Source: Archaeoglobus veneficus SNP6 (GTDB lineage: Archaea; Halobacteriota; Archaeoglobi; Archaeoglobales; Archaeoglobaceae). From it: 64,000 bases of DNA. A model generated the notes under the pieces. It saw only the letters and a list, made by a program, of their open reading frames with translations, ran no database searches and was not told the origin of the DNA. Each line of letters begins with the position of its first letter. Position 1 is the first letter of the stretch. Positions 16,768-27,798 of this stretch are shown one piece after another. Location: the NCBI RefSeq assembly GCF_000194625.1, contig NC_015320.1, positions 1,348,612-1,412,611 on the forward strand, read 5' to 3'. Position numbers and translations under genes: made by a program.

Positions 16768-19128
16768 ATGGTTGTAGTTGAAGGCTGGCTGCTCGACGCA
16801 GACTATATAACTGAGAACGGAAAAGCCGTAATTAGGCTGTGGTGTAAGGACGAGAAAGGAATTTTTGTAGCTTATGATCGCTCGTTTCAGCCTTACTTTT
16901 ATGCAATAAAGGAGGAAGGAGTTACTGCCGAAGATATAATGAACTTAAAAATCCAGAAGAGAAAGGAAGTTATTTCTCCCGAGAGAGTTGAGGAAACTAC
17001 CGCAAAAAATCTCGGTAGAGAGGTTGAGGTTTTCAAAATCTATGCAAAACACCCTCAGCACGTCCCAAAGCTTCGCGAAGCTGTTGGAGAACTCCTCGAA
17101 GTCAGGGAAGCGGACATACCATTTGCCTACCGCTACCTAATCGACAAGGATCTTGCGTGTATGGATGGAATAACCATTGAATGTGTGGAACGTACAGGCT
17201 CCTTCAGAAGTTATGAGGTTAAGAACGTCAAGAGAAATCCAAAAGATGATTTCCCAGAGTTGAAGATTCTCGCATTCGACTGTGAGATGCTTTCAGCCGT
17301 GGGTATGCCTGACCCGGAAAAAGACCCGATAATTGTTATTTCTGTTAAATCCGGCGATTTTGAGGACATAATTAACGGTGACGACGAAAGGGAAGTCCTG
17401 AAAAGATTCGTGAAAGCTGTGAAAGACATAGATCCAGACGTAATCGTCGGATACAACCAAGATAGTTTCGACTGGCCATACATAAAGAAGAGAGCCGAAA
17501 AACTCAGCGTGAGGCTGGACATAGGAAGAGACAGAAGCGAGCTTGCAATGAGAGGTGGAAGGCCGAAGATTGCTGGCAGGCTGAATGTTGACCTCTACGA
17601 CATAGCGATGAGGAGCATCGATGTAAAGATAAAGAAGCTCGAGAACGTGGCCGAATTTCTGGGAACAAAGGTGGAGCTTGCAGACATAGAAGCGAAGGAC
17701 ATCTACAAGCACTGGACGAGGGGTGATAGAGAAGCCGTGCTGAGATACGCAAGGCAGGACGTGCTTAACACTTATTTCATAGCTGAAGAGCTACTGCCGA
17801 TGCACTACGAGCTGTCAAGAATGATACGCATCCCCCTCGACGACGTCACAAGATGTGGAAGGGGCAAGCAGGTGGAATGGCTACTTATGAGTGAGGCGTA
17901 CAAGCTTGGAGAACTCGCTCCGAATCCGAGAGAGGCTGGCGAAAAGTATGAAGGCGCGTTCGTGCTCGAGCCAGCAAGAGGATTGCACGAGAACGTAATC
18001 TGCCTCGACTTCGCCTCGATGTACCCCTCCATAATGATATCCTTCAACATAAGCCCCGATACCCTCGTAATAGGCAAGTGCGACGACTGCAATGTAGCTC
18101 CGGAAGTTGGGCATAAGTTCAGAAGAGAGCCCGACGGCTTCTTCAAGCGCATTCTGCGCATGCTGATAGAGAAGCGCAGGGAAATAAAGAAGATAATGAA
18201 GAAACTCGATAGAGAGAGCAACGAGTACAGGCTGCTCGACATTAAGCAGGCTACGCTCAAGGTTTTAACGAACTCATTCTACGGCTATACCGGCTGGAGT
18301 TTGGCGAGGTGGTACTGCAGAGAGTGCGCTGAAGCAACAACAGCGTGGGGGAGACATTTCATAAAGAAGTCTGCCCAGATCGCCAAAGAACTGGGTCTGG
18401 AAGTTTTGTATGGAGACACAGACAGTATATTCGTGAAGAAAAGCGGATTGAATCTTGAAGAGCTGAAGAAAGAAGTCAGAAAGCTCATAGGAAAGCTGAG
18501 AGAAGAGATGCCAATACTGATAGAGATAGACGAGTACTACAGCGCTATATTCTTCGTTGAAAAGAAGAGGTACGCAGGCCTGACGGCAGACGGAAGAATC
18601 GTCGTTAAAGGTCTGGAGGTAAGAAGGGGAGACTGGTGTGAGCTTGCAAAGAGGGTTCAGAAAAACGTTATTGAAATAATACTGAAGGATCGTGATCCAG
18701 AAAAAGCCGTAAACTACGTCAGAAAGGTTATCGAAGAGATAAAGAGTGGGAAGGTGCCGATAGAGGACTATATCATCTACAAAGGTCTCACGAGAAAACC
18801 GTCAAAGTACGAGAGTATGCAGGCTCACGTTAAGGCGGCAATGAAAGCTGCGAAAAAAGGGATCGTTTACACAATTGGTTCTAAAGTTGGTTTCGTCGTT
18901 TTAAAGGGGACGGGTAACATTGGAGACAGAGCTTTTCCGTCGGATCTGATAGAGGATTTCGACGGTGATAGCATTGTTGATGTTGACGGCAACCGCTACA
19001 AGCTTGACAAGGACTACTACATTGACAACCAGGTAATTCCAGTGGTGATGCGAATTCTCGAGAGATTTGGTTACAGCGAGTCGCAGATAAAAGGTAGAGA
19101 GCAGAAAACGCTTGATGCTTTCTGGTAG
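16768..19128 (+). CDS. polB: Family B DNA polymerase (PolB)
   Basis: 786 residues, replicative/repair polymerase with proofreading and no intein. Exonuclease motifs: Exo I FDCEM (D171, E173), Exo II VGYNQDSFDWPYI, Exo III YARQDVLNTYF. Polymerase motif A LDFASMYPSIMISFNISP, motif B KVLTNSFYGYTGW, motif C YGDTDSIF (D550, D552), and the thumb motif KGLTRKPSKY. The N-terminal EGWLLDADYITENGKAVIRLW closely resembles the Archaeoglobus fulgidus enzyme. Read-ahead uracil recognition is expected in archaeal family B. TTTTTAAGAG about 28 bases upstream is the likely TATA box. Confidence 0.96.
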   Translation: MVVVEGWLLDADYITENGKAVIRLWCKDEKGIFVAYDRSFQPYFYAIKEEGVTAEDIMNLKIQKRKEVISPERVEETTAKNLGREVEVFKIYAKHPQHVPKLREAVGELLEVREADIPFAYRYLIDKDLACMDGITIECVERTGSFRSYEVKNVKRNPKDDFPELKILAFDCEMLSAVGMPDPEKDPIIVISVKSGDFEDIINGDDEREVLKRFVKAVKDIDPDVIVGYNQDSFDWPYIKKRAEKLSVRLDIGRDRSELAMRGGRPKIAGRLNVDLYDIAMRSIDVKIKKLENVAEFLGTKVELADIEAKDIYKHWTRGDREAVLRYARQDVLNTYFIAEELLPMHYELSRMIRIPLDDVTRCGRGKQVEWLLMSEAYKLGELAPNPREAGEKYEGAFVLEPARGLHENVICLDFASMYPSIMISFNISPDTLVIGKCDDCNVAPEVGHKFRREPDGFFKRILRMLIEKRREIKKIMKKLDRESNEYRLLDIKQATLKVLTNSFYGYTGWSLARWYCRECAEATTAWGRHFIKKSAQIAKELGLEVLYGDTDSIFVKKSGLNLEELKKEVRKLIGKLREEMPILIEIDEYYSAIFFVEKKRYAGLTADGRIVVKGLEVRRGDWCELAKRVQKNVIEIILKDRDPEKAVNYVRKVIEEIKSGKVPIEDYIIYKGLTRKPSKYESMQAHVKAAMKAAKKGIVYTIGSKVGFVVLKGTGNIGDRAFPSDLIEDFDGDSIVDVDGNRYKLDKDYYIDNQVIPVVMRILERFGYSESQIKGREQKTLDAFW

Positions 19129-19368
19129 TAAGTTATCGCCAATTATCTAATTCTGTATCGACACAGAACCCATCTATCAAACAAATTTACTAACCACGAT
19201 CGGTAGTTAATCTGGATTAAAGTCGCCAGCAAACGCTCAAGAGTGCAAATCGAAGCTAAATTTAATATATTTTTTCATTAAAATCGAAATAAGCATTTTA
19301 AAATAATGCGTATGCTCCGTCAAAGCACGAAAAAAGTTTATTAACACACCACTGCCAAAGGCAGCAGG

Positions 19369-20388
19369 ATGGGCAGCGTAAAAGATTTGCAGGTTTTAAA
19401 AGAGCCTGAAAGGGATAACCTTGGGCTTGGGCGCTTCATTTTCTCCGATCGCTATTCAGTTTTCGATTATGGCGAGATGCCTGACAAAATAAACGGCAAG
19501 GGCGCGTCGCTCTGTCTGATTTCTGCCTACTTCTTCGAAAGACTTGAGAAAGAAAATGTAGCAAATCACTACGTTGGCATAGTTGAAGGCGATAAGGCGA
19601 AGAGGCTCGAAGAACTGGAAAGTCCAAGCAACATTATGGAAGTACAGCTTGTTAGGGTGATTAAACCACTAAAGGTAAACGGTTACGATTACAGCCCGAT
19701 TAAAGCTGAAAAGGCCAATTACCTCATCCCCCTTGAAGTTATCTACCGTAACGTACTACCTGAAGGTTCAAGCGTGTTCAGAAGGCTGGAAAAAGGATTG
19801 ATTACACCAGAGCAGCTTGGACTTGAAGGAATGCCAAAACCAGGACAAAAACTTGATAAGCCCATAATAGAGGCGAGTACGAAGCTTGAGAGCGAGGATC
19901 GCTACATTACCTGGGAAGAGGCAAAGGAAATCTCGGGATTGAGCGAAGAAGAAATCGAAGAGCTGAAGTCAATCACAATGAGTGTAAACGAGATTATCAC
20001 GAAAGTGGTCTCAAAGGTCGGAATCGTGAACGAAGACGGAAAGCTCGAGTTTGCCTTCGACGAAAAAAGAAGGCTGATGGTGGTGGATGCAATAGGTACA
20101 CCGGATGAGTGTCGCTTCAGTTTTGAAGGCATGCAGATAAGCAAGGAAGTTCTCAGGCACTACTACAGGAGAACGGACTGGTACAGAAGGGTTGAAGCTC
20201 TAAAAGGGCAGCCCGACTGGAGAGAGAAAGCTGGTACACCGCCCAGGCTTCCAGAGGAATTGAGGATGGCTGTGTCTGAAATGTACATGGCATGCTGCAA
20301 TGAAATAACAGGCATCAGGTTTTTCGATGTTGACAGCCTTAAGGAAGTTGTCAAGAAGCTGAAAGAGTTGATGCAGGTGTCGGCATGA
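19369..20388 (+). CDS. purC: SAICAR synthetase (phosphoribosylaminoimidazole-succinocarboxamide synthase)
   Basis: 339 residues, the longer archaeal form. It joins aspartate to CAIR in purine synthesis using ATP. RFIFSDRYSVFDYGEMPDKI and NGKGASLCLISAYFFERL are the family's N-terminal ATP-binding signatures. VIYRNVLPEGSSVFRRL and LDKPIIEASTKLESEDRYIT match the substrate-binding blocks; FDEKRRLMVVDAIGTPDECR is the C-terminal catalytic block. TTTATTAAC at about 19337-19345 is a TATA box. The stop overlaps the carA start by four bases (ATGA), so purine and pyrimidine/arginine precursors share one transcript. Confidence 0.92.
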   Translation: MGSVKDLQVLKEPERDNLGLGRFIFSDRYSVFDYGEMPDKINGKGASLCLISAYFFERLEKENVANHYVGIVEGDKAKRLEELESPSNIMEVQLVRVIKPLKVNGYDYSPIKAEKANYLIPLEVIYRNVLPEGSSVFRRLEKGLITPEQLGLEGMPKPGQKLDKPIIEASTKLESEDRYITWEEAKEISGLSEEEIEELKSITMSVNEIITKVVSKVGIVNEDGKLEFAFDEKRRLMVVDAIGTPDECRFSFEGMQISKEVLRHYYRRTDWYRRVEALKGQPDWREKAGTPPRLPEELRMAVSEMYMACCNEITGIRFFDVDSLKEVVKKLKELMQVSA

Positions 20389-21476
20389 AAGAGGAAAGAA
20401 TAAAGGCAGCCCTTGCAATAGAAGATGGAACATTCGTAGAAGGTTTTGGATTCGGAAGCGAAGGTGTGGCTGAAGGAGAGCTCGTTTTCAACACGTCAAT
20501 GACAGGCTACGTTGAAGCCTTGACGGATCCAAGCTACGCCGGACAGATTCTCATGATGACATATCCTCTTATAGGCAATTATGGTGTTTGCAGGGATGAT
20601 TTCGAGAGCGACGGAGTTAAGGTTGAGGGCTTTGTTGTGAGAGAGCTTTGCAAAAAACCCAGTAACTGGAGAAGTCAGCTGAGCGTTGACGAACTGCTGA
20701 AAGAGTATGGAGTACCAGGTATTGAAGGTGTCGATACGAGAATGCTGACGAAGAAGACGAGGATATACGGAGCGATGAAAGCTGTTCTTGCTGTTGGTGA
20801 CTACGATAAAGAAGAATTGCTTAAAAGGGCAGTCGAGCAGCCCTCTATAACGGAACTCGACCTCGTCGATAAGGTGTGTGTTAGAGAACCGAAACGCATG
20901 GAGGCTGAAAAGGGCAAATACGAGGTTGTTCTCGTTGATTGTGGAATTAAGCTCAGCATAGCGAGGCAACTCGTGAAGAGGGGCGTTAACGTCACTCTTG
21001 TCCCTTACAATTACCCTGCAGAGAAAATACTCGAAATGAACCCCGACGGTGTTTTCATCTCGAATGGCCCCGGTGATCCGGCAAGGGTTAAACCCACAAT
21101 CGAAACCATAAGAAAACTTGCAGGCAAGTTGCCAATGGCCGGAATATGCCTCGGCCACCAGCTTATTGGCTTAGCTATGGGGGCCAAGACTTTCAAGCTC
21201 AAATTCGGGCATCGTGGGGCGAACCAGCCGGTTAAGGACTTCGAGACTGGTAGGGTTTTCATATCGAGCCAGAATCATGGCTTTGCCGTAGATGACAAAT
21301 CGCTCCCACCCAACATGGAAGTTACGCAGATTAACCTCAACGACCACACCGTCGAAGGTCTGAGGCATAAAGAGTACCCGCTGATGTGCGTCCAGTACCA
21401 TCCCGAAGCTTCCCCAGGCCCGCACGATACGTACTTCTTCTTCGATCGGTTTGTGAAAATGCTCAGAGAGTATTAG
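20385..21476 (+). CDS. carA: Carbamoyl-phosphate synthase small subunit
   Basis: 363 residues. Class I glutamine amidotransferase that supplies ammonia to CarB. N-terminal small-subunit domain with LEDGTF-like [17 protein letters not shown] and [17 protein letters not shown]. The amidotransferase part begins near residue 180; catalytic Cys in [16 protein letters not shown], then [17 protein letters not shown], and His/Glu in [11 protein letters not shown]. Starts in an ATGA overlap with purC and is followed after ten bases by carB. Confidence 0.96.
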   Translation: MKEERIKAALAIEDGTFVEGFGFGSEGVAEGELVFNTSMTGYVEALTDPSYAGQILMMTYPLIGNYGVCRDDFESDGVKVEGFVVRELCKKPSNWRSQLSVDELLKEYGVPGIEGVDTRMLTKKTRIYGAMKAVLAVGDYDKEELLKRAVEQPSITELDLVDKVCVREPKRMEAEKGKYEVVLVDCGIKLSIARQLVKRGVNVTLVPYNYPAEKILEMNPDGVFISNGPGDPARVKPTIETIRKLAGKLPMAGICLGHQLIGLAMGAKTFKLKFGHRGANQPVKDFETGRVFISSQNHGFAVDDKSLPPNMEVTQINLNDHTVEGLRHKEYPLMCVQYHPEASPGPHDTYFFFDRFVKMLREY

Positions 21477-21486
21477 GGGTGAAGAA

Positions 21487-24400
21487 ATGCCTAAGCGTGA
21501 AGATATCAAAAAAATCATGGTCATAGGCTCCGGCCCGATAGTAATAGGGCAGGCTGCCGAGTTCGATTACTCTGGCAGTCAGGCGTGCAAGGCTCTGCGC
21601 GAAGAGGGCTACGAAGTTGTCCTCGTAAACTCGAACCCAGCGACGATAATGACTGATCCAGAGATGGCAGACAGAACGTACATCGAGCCGCTGACAGCCG
21701 ACGTGGTTGCAAGAATAATCGAGCGTGAAACGCCAGATGCGTTGCTTCCAACCCTTGGTGGGCAGACAGCACTCAACATTGCTGTCCAGCTTGGAGAAAT
21801 GGGCGTCCTCGATAAGTACGGCGTTGAGCTCATAGGAGCAAAGCTCGACGCAATAAAGAAGGCTGAAGACAGGGAGCTGTTCAAGGAATGCATGCATCGC
21901 ATTGGTCTCGAGGTTCCGAGGAGCGATATAGCCAACGACATAAGTGAAGCCCTATCAATTGCAGAGGAGATCGGATACCCCGTCGTTGTGAGGCCTGCAT
22001 TCACCCTTGGCGGGACTGGGGGAGGTATAGCGTACAACCGTGAAGAGCTGAAAGAAATCGCTGCTCATGGTCTTGAAATGTCCATGATAAACCAGGTTCT
22101 CATCGAAGAAGGTGTAATCGGCTGGAAGGAGTTCGAACTTGAAGTAATGAGAGATTTAGCCGATAACGTTGTGATAATCTGCTCAATTGAAAACTTCGAC
22201 CCGATGGGCGTTCATACGGGAGATAGCATAACCGTTGCTCCGGCTCAAACTCTTACAGACTGGGAATACCAGCGTTTGAGAGACGCTGCAATAGATATAA
22301 TCAGGGAGATTGGCGTAGAGACGGGAGGAAGTAACATACAGTTTGCCGTGCATCCTACAACCGAGCGCTTTGTTGCGATAGAGATGAATCCCCGTGTAAG
22401 CCGCTCATCTGCGCTGGCGTCTAAAGCTACTGGTTTTCCCATTGCAAAGATTGCTGCAAAGCTCGCAGTTGGCTATACTCTCGATGAAATACCCAACGAC
22501 ATAACGAAGGAGACGCCAGCGAGCTTCGAGCCAACGATTGACTACGTCGTCGTAAAGATTCCGCGCTTCGCCTTCGACAAGTTCCCCACAGCCGACCCGG
22601 TTCTCGGCAGCCAGATGAAGAGCGTCGGAGAAGTTATGGCAATAGGTAGAACGTTCGAGGAGGCTCTGCAGAAGGCGTTGAGAAGCCTCGAAATCGGACG
22701 CTACGGGCTTGGCAGCGACGGGAAGGATAAGGACGTTACGAGAGAGGAAATAATCAGAAAGCTTCGCTATCCGAATGCGCAGAGAGTGTTCTACATCCGC
22801 TATGCCTTACAGAAGGGGTTCAGTGTGGAGGAGATTTACGAGATAACAAAGATAGATCCCTGGTTTATCGAGAAAATCAAAAACATCGTAGAGATGGAAA
22901 AAGAACTGAAGGAGCTCGCTTCAAAGCATTCAATTGATGACGTTCCTCCTGAAATACTCAAAAAGGCGAAGAAGCTTGGATTTTCTGACGTGCAGCTTGC
23001 GAAGATATTCGGAGTTAGTGAGGTAGAAATCAGGAGAATAAGAAAGAGAGATGGGATTTCTGCGGTTTTCAAAATGGTCGATACGTGTGCAGCCGAATTC
23101 GAAGCAAAAACACCCTACTACTACTCAACGTACGAAGAGGAGAACGATGCAAAACCCACGGAGAAGCCAAAGGTAATGATCCTTGGCGGTGGGCCGAACA
23201 GAATAGGGCAGGGTATAGAGTTCGACTACTGCTGCTGTCACGCTGTCTTCAGCCTCAAGGAGGAAGGATACGAGACCATCATGGTGAACAACAATCCAGA
23301 GACTGTATCGACAGACTACGACACTTCTGACAGGCTCTACTTCGAGCCGATAACCCATGAAGACGTCATGAACATCTATGAGAATGAGAAACCAGAAGGC
23401 GTTATTGTTCAGTTTGGCGGGCAAACGCCGCTGAACATAGCTAAGCAGCTCGAAAGCAGCGGGGCAAAAATTCTCGGCACTTCGGTTGACTCGATAGACA
23501 TAGCCGAAGATAGAGAAAGGTTCGCAGAGCTGTGCAACAGGCTCGGCATCCCACAGCCTGAGAACGGTATAGCGCACAGCATAGAAGAAGCAAAGGAAAT
23601 CGCTGCGAGGATTGGCTACCCTGTTCTTGTCCGCCCGTCTTACGTTCTGGGCGGAAGGGCAATGGAGATAGTTTACGATGAGGAGACTCTGGAGCGCTAC
23701 ATAAGCGAGGCCCTCGAAGTCAGCCCGGAGAAGCCAATCCTCATAGACAAGTTCCTCGAGGACGCAATAGAGGTTGAAGTTGATGCGCTTTGTGATGGCG
23801 AAGAAGTTGTTATCGGAGGCATAATGGAGCATATAGAGGAGGCCGGTGTGCACAGCGGTGATTCTGCTTGTGTTTTACCGCCCGTATCGCTTTCTCAGGA
23901 CATAATAGACAGAATCGTGGACTACACAAGAAAAATGGCCCTCGAGCTGAACGTTGTAGGGCTTATAAACATACAGTATGCTGTCAAGGATAACATCGTC
24001 TATGTGCTTGAAGCAAATCCGAGGGCAAGCAGAACCGTCCCCTTCGTCAGCAAGGCTACGGGCATACCTCTCGCAAAGATAGCTGCAAAGCTTATGACAG
24101 GCAAAAAGCTGAAGGAGCTTGGCGTTAAGGAAAGACTCAACTTAAAGCATGTTGCAGTGAAAGAGGCAGTATTCCCGTTCATCAAGCTGCCGGGTGTCGA
24201 TCCCGTCCTCGGCCCGGAGATGAAATCAACTGGAGAGGTCATGGGAATAGACTATGATTTCGGCGTTGCGTACTACAAGGCCGAACTTGCTGCAGGCATG
24301 CGTTTACCAACTGAAGGGACGGTATTCATCAGTGTAAAGAAAGAAGACAGGGAAAGAGTCCTGCCCGTTGCGAAAAAGCTCGCAGAACTCGGATTTAAGA

Positions 24401-24717
24401 TCATCGCAACCAACGGAACCGCAAACTTCCTGAGGGCGAATGGAATCGATGCTGAGATAGTAAACAAGGTGAGTCAGGGCAGGCCCAATATACTGGATGT
24501 AATAATAAACAGGCAGGTAGACCTCATAATAAACACGCCAAGTGGTAAGAGGGGCAAAACTGAGGGCTATATGATACGCAGGGCAGCAGTTGATCACAAC
24601 ATACCATACATTACGACGGTTTCGGGAGCCATAGCAGCAGTGAAGGGCATCGAGGCGATAAAGAACGCGCAGATGACCATAAAGTCAATCCAAGAATACC
24701 ATGAAGAGGCCGTATGA
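21487..24717 (+). CDS. carB: Carbamoyl-phosphate synthase large subunit
   Basis: 1076 residues, full length, single chain. Two homologous ATP-grasp halves: the first (about 1-400) starting [20 protein letters not shown] and containing [20 protein letters not shown]; the second (about 555-930) starting [20 protein letters not shown]. An oligomerisation domain lies between. The C-terminal MGS-like allosteric domain (about 940-1076) includes [20 protein letters not shown]. It makes carbamoyl phosphate for arginine and pyrimidines. The last 17 bases overlap the larB gene. Confidence 0.97.
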   Translation: MPKREDIKKIMVIGSGPIVIGQAAEFDYSGSQACKALREEGYEVVLVNSNPATIMTDPEMADRTYIEPLTADVVARIIERETPDALLPTLGGQTALNIAVQLGEMGVLDKYGVELIGAKLDAIKKAEDRELFKECMHRIGLEVPRSDIANDISEALSIAEEIGYPVVVRPAFTLGGTGGGIAYNREELKEIAAHGLEMSMINQVLIEEGVIGWKEFELEVMRDLADNVVIICSIENFDPMGVHTGDSITVAPAQTLTDWEYQRLRDAAIDIIREIGVETGGSNIQFAVHPTTERFVAIEMNPRVSRSSALASKATGFPIAKIAAKLAVGYTLDEIPNDITKETPASFEPTIDYVVVKIPRFAFDKFPTADPVLGSQMKSVGEVMAIGRTFEEALQKALRSLEIGRYGLGSDGKDKDVTREEIIRKLRYPNAQRVFYIRYALQKGFSVEEIYEITKIDPWFIEKIKNIVEMEKELKELASKHSIDDVPPEILKKAKKLGFSDVQLAKIFGVSEVEIRRIRKRDGISAVFKMVDTCAAEFEAKTPYYYSTYEEENDAKPTEKPKVMILGGGPNRIGQGIEFDYCCCHAVFSLKEEGYETIMVNNNPETVSTDYDTSDRLYFEPITHEDVMNIYENEKPEGVIVQFGGQTPLNIAKQLESSGAKILGTSVDSIDIAEDRERFAELCNRLGIPQPENGIAHSIEEAKEIAARIGYPVLVRPSYVLGGRAMEIVYDEETLERYISEALEVSPEKPILIDKFLEDAIEVEVDALCDGEEVVIGGIMEHIEEAGVHSGDSACVLPPVSLSQDIIDRIVDYTRKMALELNVVGLINIQYAVKDNIVYVLEANPRASRTVPFVSKATGIPLAKIAAKLMTGKKLKELGVKERLNLKHVAVKEAVFPFIKLPGVDPVLGPEMKSTGEVMGIDYDFGVAYYKAELAAGMRLPTEGTVFISVKKEDRERVLPVAKKLAELGFKIIATNGTANFLRANGIDAEIVNKVSQGRPNILDVIINRQVDLIINTPSGKRGKTEGYMIRRAAVDHNIPYITTVSGAIAAVKGIEAIKNAQMTIKSIQEYHEEAV

Positions 24718-25429
24718 GCGGCCAGGCAGAAACGAGCTGGAAGATATCGAGGAGTTCGCAAAGATAGACCACGGTAGACACTCGAGAGCCGGTAAGCCTG
24801 AAGCAGTTTTTGCAGAGTTCAAAACGCCGGAAGAAGTCGTCAGAATTGTGAAAGCCCAGATTGAAAGGTGTGGTGAGTCTCTCGTAACGAGGGCGAGCAG
24901 CGAGCACATCGAGGCCATCCTTAAGGAGTTCTCCGATTGCGACGTTAAGGTCAACAGGAAGGGTAGGGTCGTTGCAATAAGAAGACGTTTGAAGGAGTAT
25001 TCTGCAGAATCCAGACCAGTCGGAAAGGTGGCAATTCTAACTGCAGGAACGTCTGACATTCCCGTTGCAGAGGAGGCTGCCGCCACGGCAGAGTTTCTTG
25101 GCATGGAAGTGTTGAAGTTCTACGACGTCGGCGTTGCGGGTATCCACCGCCTCATCGAGCCTGTAAAGAAGATAAGAGAGGCGAAAGTAGATGCAGTTAT
25201 AGCCATTGCTGGAATGGAGGGTGCTTTGCCGTCAGTTGTTGCAGGGCTTGTTGACAGACCTGTAATTGCTGTCCCGACTTCTATTGGATATGGTGTGAAT
25301 CTAAACGGATTGACCACGCTCTTTGCAATGCTGCAGAGTTGCTCTTCAGGCGTGGCAGTCGTCAACATAGACAACGGGTTCGGTGCTGCCGTTTTCGCAT
25401 ACCTCATCGCGAGGACTGCGAGGCTTTAG
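24701..25429 (+). CDS. larB: LarB: pyridinium-3,5-biscarboxylic acid mononucleotide synthase
   Basis: 242 residues. The N-terminal [20 protein letters not shown] is the diagnostic LarB block, followed by a PurE-like alpha/beta domain with [18 protein letters not shown] and [17 protein letters not shown]-type segments and a glycine-rich [10 protein letters not shown]. LarB carboxylates nicotinic acid adenine dinucleotide in synthesis of the nickel-pincer nucleotide cofactor. LarC and LarE are not in the window. Overlap with carB (17 bases) puts it in the purC-carAB transcript, and its 3' end overlaps the convergent channel gene by 26 bases. Confidence 0.88.
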   Translation: MKRPYERPGRNELEDIEEFAKIDHGRHSRAGKPEAVFAEFKTPEEVVRIVKAQIERCGESLVTRASSEHIEAILKEFSDCDVKVNRKGRVVAIRRRLKEYSAESRPVGKVAILTAGTSDIPVAEEAAATAEFLGMEVLKFYDVGVAGIHRLIEPVKKIREAKVDAVIAIAGMEGALPSVVAGLVDRPVIAVPTSIGYGVNLNGLTTLFAMLQSCSSGVAVVNIDNGFGAAVFAYLIARTARL

Positions 25430-26390
25430 CCACGAGTTTTTCAAGCTTACCGAGATTCCCCTCCTTCCCCAGCACGTACAGCACGTCCTCAAGCTTAAGA
25501 ACCGTGTCCGGATCGGGGAAAATTACCTCTCCGTTTCTCTCTATGGCCACCACGATACACCCAGTCAGTTTTCTCAGATTCGTATCCCTCAAACTCTTCC
25601 CTGCAAACTCATTATTCCTGAGAACAATTTTCTCAAGCATGAGTGTACCCTGCCTTCCTATTATCTCTATGAAATCTGCTGCTGTAGGTCTCTGGACTGC
25701 TACGGCAACCTTTTTTGCAGCATCTCTATAGGGGGACAACAGCATGTCGACTCCAACCCTTCTCAACTTCTTCTCACTGGCAGGCGTTCTGAGGACAGAA
25801 ATTGTGAATATCTCAGGGTTCATGTCTTTTGCAACCATTACAGCAAAGGCATTTGCTGAATCTCGCTCCATGCATACCACTAAACACCTCGCCCGTCTAA
25901 CTCCTGCTTTCTCCAGAACTTCCTCTTCGGTGGCATCACCTTGAACAGCCAAAAATCCATTTTCCCTTGCTATGGTAACTTTGTTCGGGTCGAGGTCGAT
26001 TACAACGACTTTATCCTTTGAGAACTCCTTGGATATCTCCATACCCATCTTGCCGTAACCGCACACGATGACGTGATTTGAAATCTTTTCAAGCAATTTT
26101 TTCCACCTCTCACTTCTTCTTTCAATTAAAACTGGAATTACCGCGTCAATGGAGTAAAGAAAGAGACCAACACCAAAAACCATTAGAAACATCGAAAGTA
26201 CCCTTCCAGCAGCGCTGAGCTCACCAACTTCTCGATAACCAGTTGTCGTTATAGTAAGCACAGTCATGTACAGGCAGTCGAAGAGGGGCCACCCTTCAAT
26301 GAAATAATAACCAAGGGTGCCGAAAGTCGTAACGGCTATTAAGAGCAGAATCAGGATGACGATTCGTCTTTCAAGGTTGTTGTAGTTCAT
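25404..26390 (-). CDS. Two-helix potassium channel with RCK (TrkA-N/TrkA-C) domains
   Basis: 328 residues, an MthK-like layout: TM1 (about 9-30), pore helix and filter (about 40-58), TM2 (about 62-86), RCK Rossmann domain beginning HVIVCGYGKMGMEISKEF (about 105), and a TrkA-C domain (about 240-320). The filter segment reads TITTTGYREV, so the usual TVGYGD is changed to TTGYRE. K+ or a related cation, gated by a ligand on the RCK ring, is expected. Convergent overlap with larB; divergent from a small membrane protein. Confidence 0.88.
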   Translation of the reverse strand: MNYNNLERRIVILILLLIAVTTFGTLGYYFIEGWPLFDCLYMTVLTITTTGYREVGELSAAGRVLSMFLMVFGVGLFLYSIDAVIPVLIERRSERWKKLLEKISNHVIVCGYGKMGMEISKEFSKDKVVVIDLDPNKVTIARENGFLAVQGDATEEEVLEKAGVRRARCLVVCMERDSANAFAVMVAKDMNPEIFTISVLRTPASEKKLRRVGVDMLLSPYRDAAKKVAVAVQRPTAADFIEIIGRQGTLMLEKIVLRNNEFAGKSLRDTNLRKLTGCIVVAIERNGEVIFPDPDTVLKLEDVLYVLGKEGNLGKLEKLVAKASQSSR

Positions 26391-26442
26391 TAAACGAAGT
26401 TGGTTGCAAATAACTTAAAATTTTGGCGATTAAGATAATGAT

Positions 26443-26649
26443 GTGAAGTTTGATGCCGAAACGATTGCTATGCTGAGGGTGTTACTTGCTGGAATATGGA
26501 TAAAAACCATAGGATATATGACTGTAGGGGCAGGAATCTTCCTTGCCCCCGTGAGCAGAGCAGCCCAGTTGATTATTGCATTCGGGTTCGTTCTCGTTGC
26601 AGTTGGATGGAGTCTTGTTTACAGAGCACTTGTTATGTCGAGGCGGTAG
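26443..26649 (+). CDS. Small two-helix membrane protein of unknown function
   Basis: 68 residues from GTG 26443. Hydrophobic helices at about 15-33 and 40-60, short polar N-terminus, basic C-terminus. TTAAAATTTT about 25 bases before the GTG fits a leaderless promoter. It is divergent from the K+ channel gene, and its 3' end overlaps the convergent TPR gene by 17 bases. I do not recognise a family. Confidence 0.55.
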   Translation: MKFDAETIAMLRVLLAGIWIKTIGYMTVGAGIFLAPVSRAAQLIIAFGFVLVAVGWSLVYRALVMSRR

Positions 26650-27607
26650 ATTCCTTCGCCTTCTCCCTGTAAGACCTTTCAATTTTGTTGTAGAGGTCCT
26701 TCGCCATCTCGTAGTACTTCGCCGCTTCGTCAAACTTCATCATGTCGTTGTACATTGTTCCGAGGTAGCCGTAGGTGTCCGCAACGTACTTGAGCAGCTT
26801 TTCATCCTCACTCGACAGCTTCTCAAAGATTTCGAGAGCCTCCCTGTGGTACTTTTCAGCTTTATCAAACCTGCTCAGTTTTCTGTAGAGTACGCCCATG
26901 TTGTTAAGGAGTACGCCAAGCTGGGGTAGAAAGTTCTCGTTTTCCTTTGCGAGCTTTCTGAGAATATCTTCACCCTCTTTGTAGTACTTTTCAGCAATAT
27001 CGAGTCTCTTCGTCCTCGTGTAAAATACTCCGGCGTTATACAATGTTTCTGCAAGCTCCGCTTCGTTTCCAGCACTCTTTCTTATCTCAAGAGCCCACAC
27101 CAGATACTTCTCTGCCTCATCGTTCCTCTTCAAGTCCATATAGAGCACAGCAAGTTCATTGAGCACATCTGCAAGCATCGGAAGGTAACTTTCGTCCTTT
27201 TCTGAGAGTTCTTTGAGTATTTTTTCAGCCTCTTTGAAGATTTTCTCAGCCTTATCCTTCATTCTCATCTGGTAGATTGCTCTCCCTCCACTAATCAGGA
27301 ATCTTGCTTCGAGGTCGGGTATACCGAGTCTCCTGCAAAGCTTGGCAGCAGTAAGTGAAGAAACAGCCAGATTTGATATGTCCTCTTCGCCAGCCTTCCC
27401 CTCTGAGAGGTAGGAGAAGTGTGAGAAGTAAACGAGGAGAAGCAGATTCTTCCACTCTTCGTCAATGTTCGCAACGCACATCGGGTCGGCAAACAGATTT
27501 ACTGCAACCTTCCTAATCTCTTCCGGGGCGCTTGTTGTTATCACATCTATTGCACTCAGAGGTGTACCTTTCCTGACCATATCAATTATTTCACTCACAA
27601 CATCCAT
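26633..27607 (-). CDS. Tetratricopeptide-repeat protein
   Basis: 324 residues. After an N-terminal helical region (1-90) there are about five TPR units of 42 residues with the pattern LAxLYxxLxRxDEAEKYxxxALEI, for example DVLNELAVLYMDLKRNDEAE and NMGVLYRKLSRFDKAEKYHR. The 42-residue spacing and the A/G/Y positions resemble kinesin-light-chain-type TPRs. The role is presumably protein-protein interaction; no partner can be named. GTATTTAAAG lies about 25 bases before the ATG. Confidence 0.85.
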   Translation of the reverse strand: MDVVSEIIDMVRKGTPLSAIDVITTSAPEEIRKVAVNLFADPMCVANIDEEWKNLLLLVYFSHFSYLSEGKAGEEDISNLAVSSLTAAKLCRRLGIPDLEARFLISGGRAIYQMRMKDKAEKIFKEAEKILKELSEKDESYLPMLADVLNELAVLYMDLKRNDEAEKYLVWALEIRKSAGNEAELAETLYNAGVFYTRTKRLDIAEKYYKEGEDILRKLAKENENFLPQLGVLLNNMGVLYRKLSRFDKAEKYHREALEIFEKLSSEDEKLLKYVADTYGYLGTMYNDMMKFDEAAKYYEMAKDLYNKIERSYREKAKESTAST

Positions 27608-27798
27608 ACTCCGGACTTTGGAAGTAAGTATTTAAAGATAACCTTTTATTTTTTAACGATAAAACGTAGTGTTTTTCCCATGTTTATCGGTGTGAATTTC
27701 CAGTGTGACCAACCACCACCTGTGCTACGCCCTATCAAATTTATAATGGTAAATCTTTTAAAACCACAACTCGCTCAGAAGCCCTAAAAGGTGATAAC

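Noticed and set aside
23125-23853. Long antisense reading frame (242 codons) opposite carB
   Set aside because: It lies completely within the well-supported carB gene, and its product has no recognisable domain; a codon-bias shadow.
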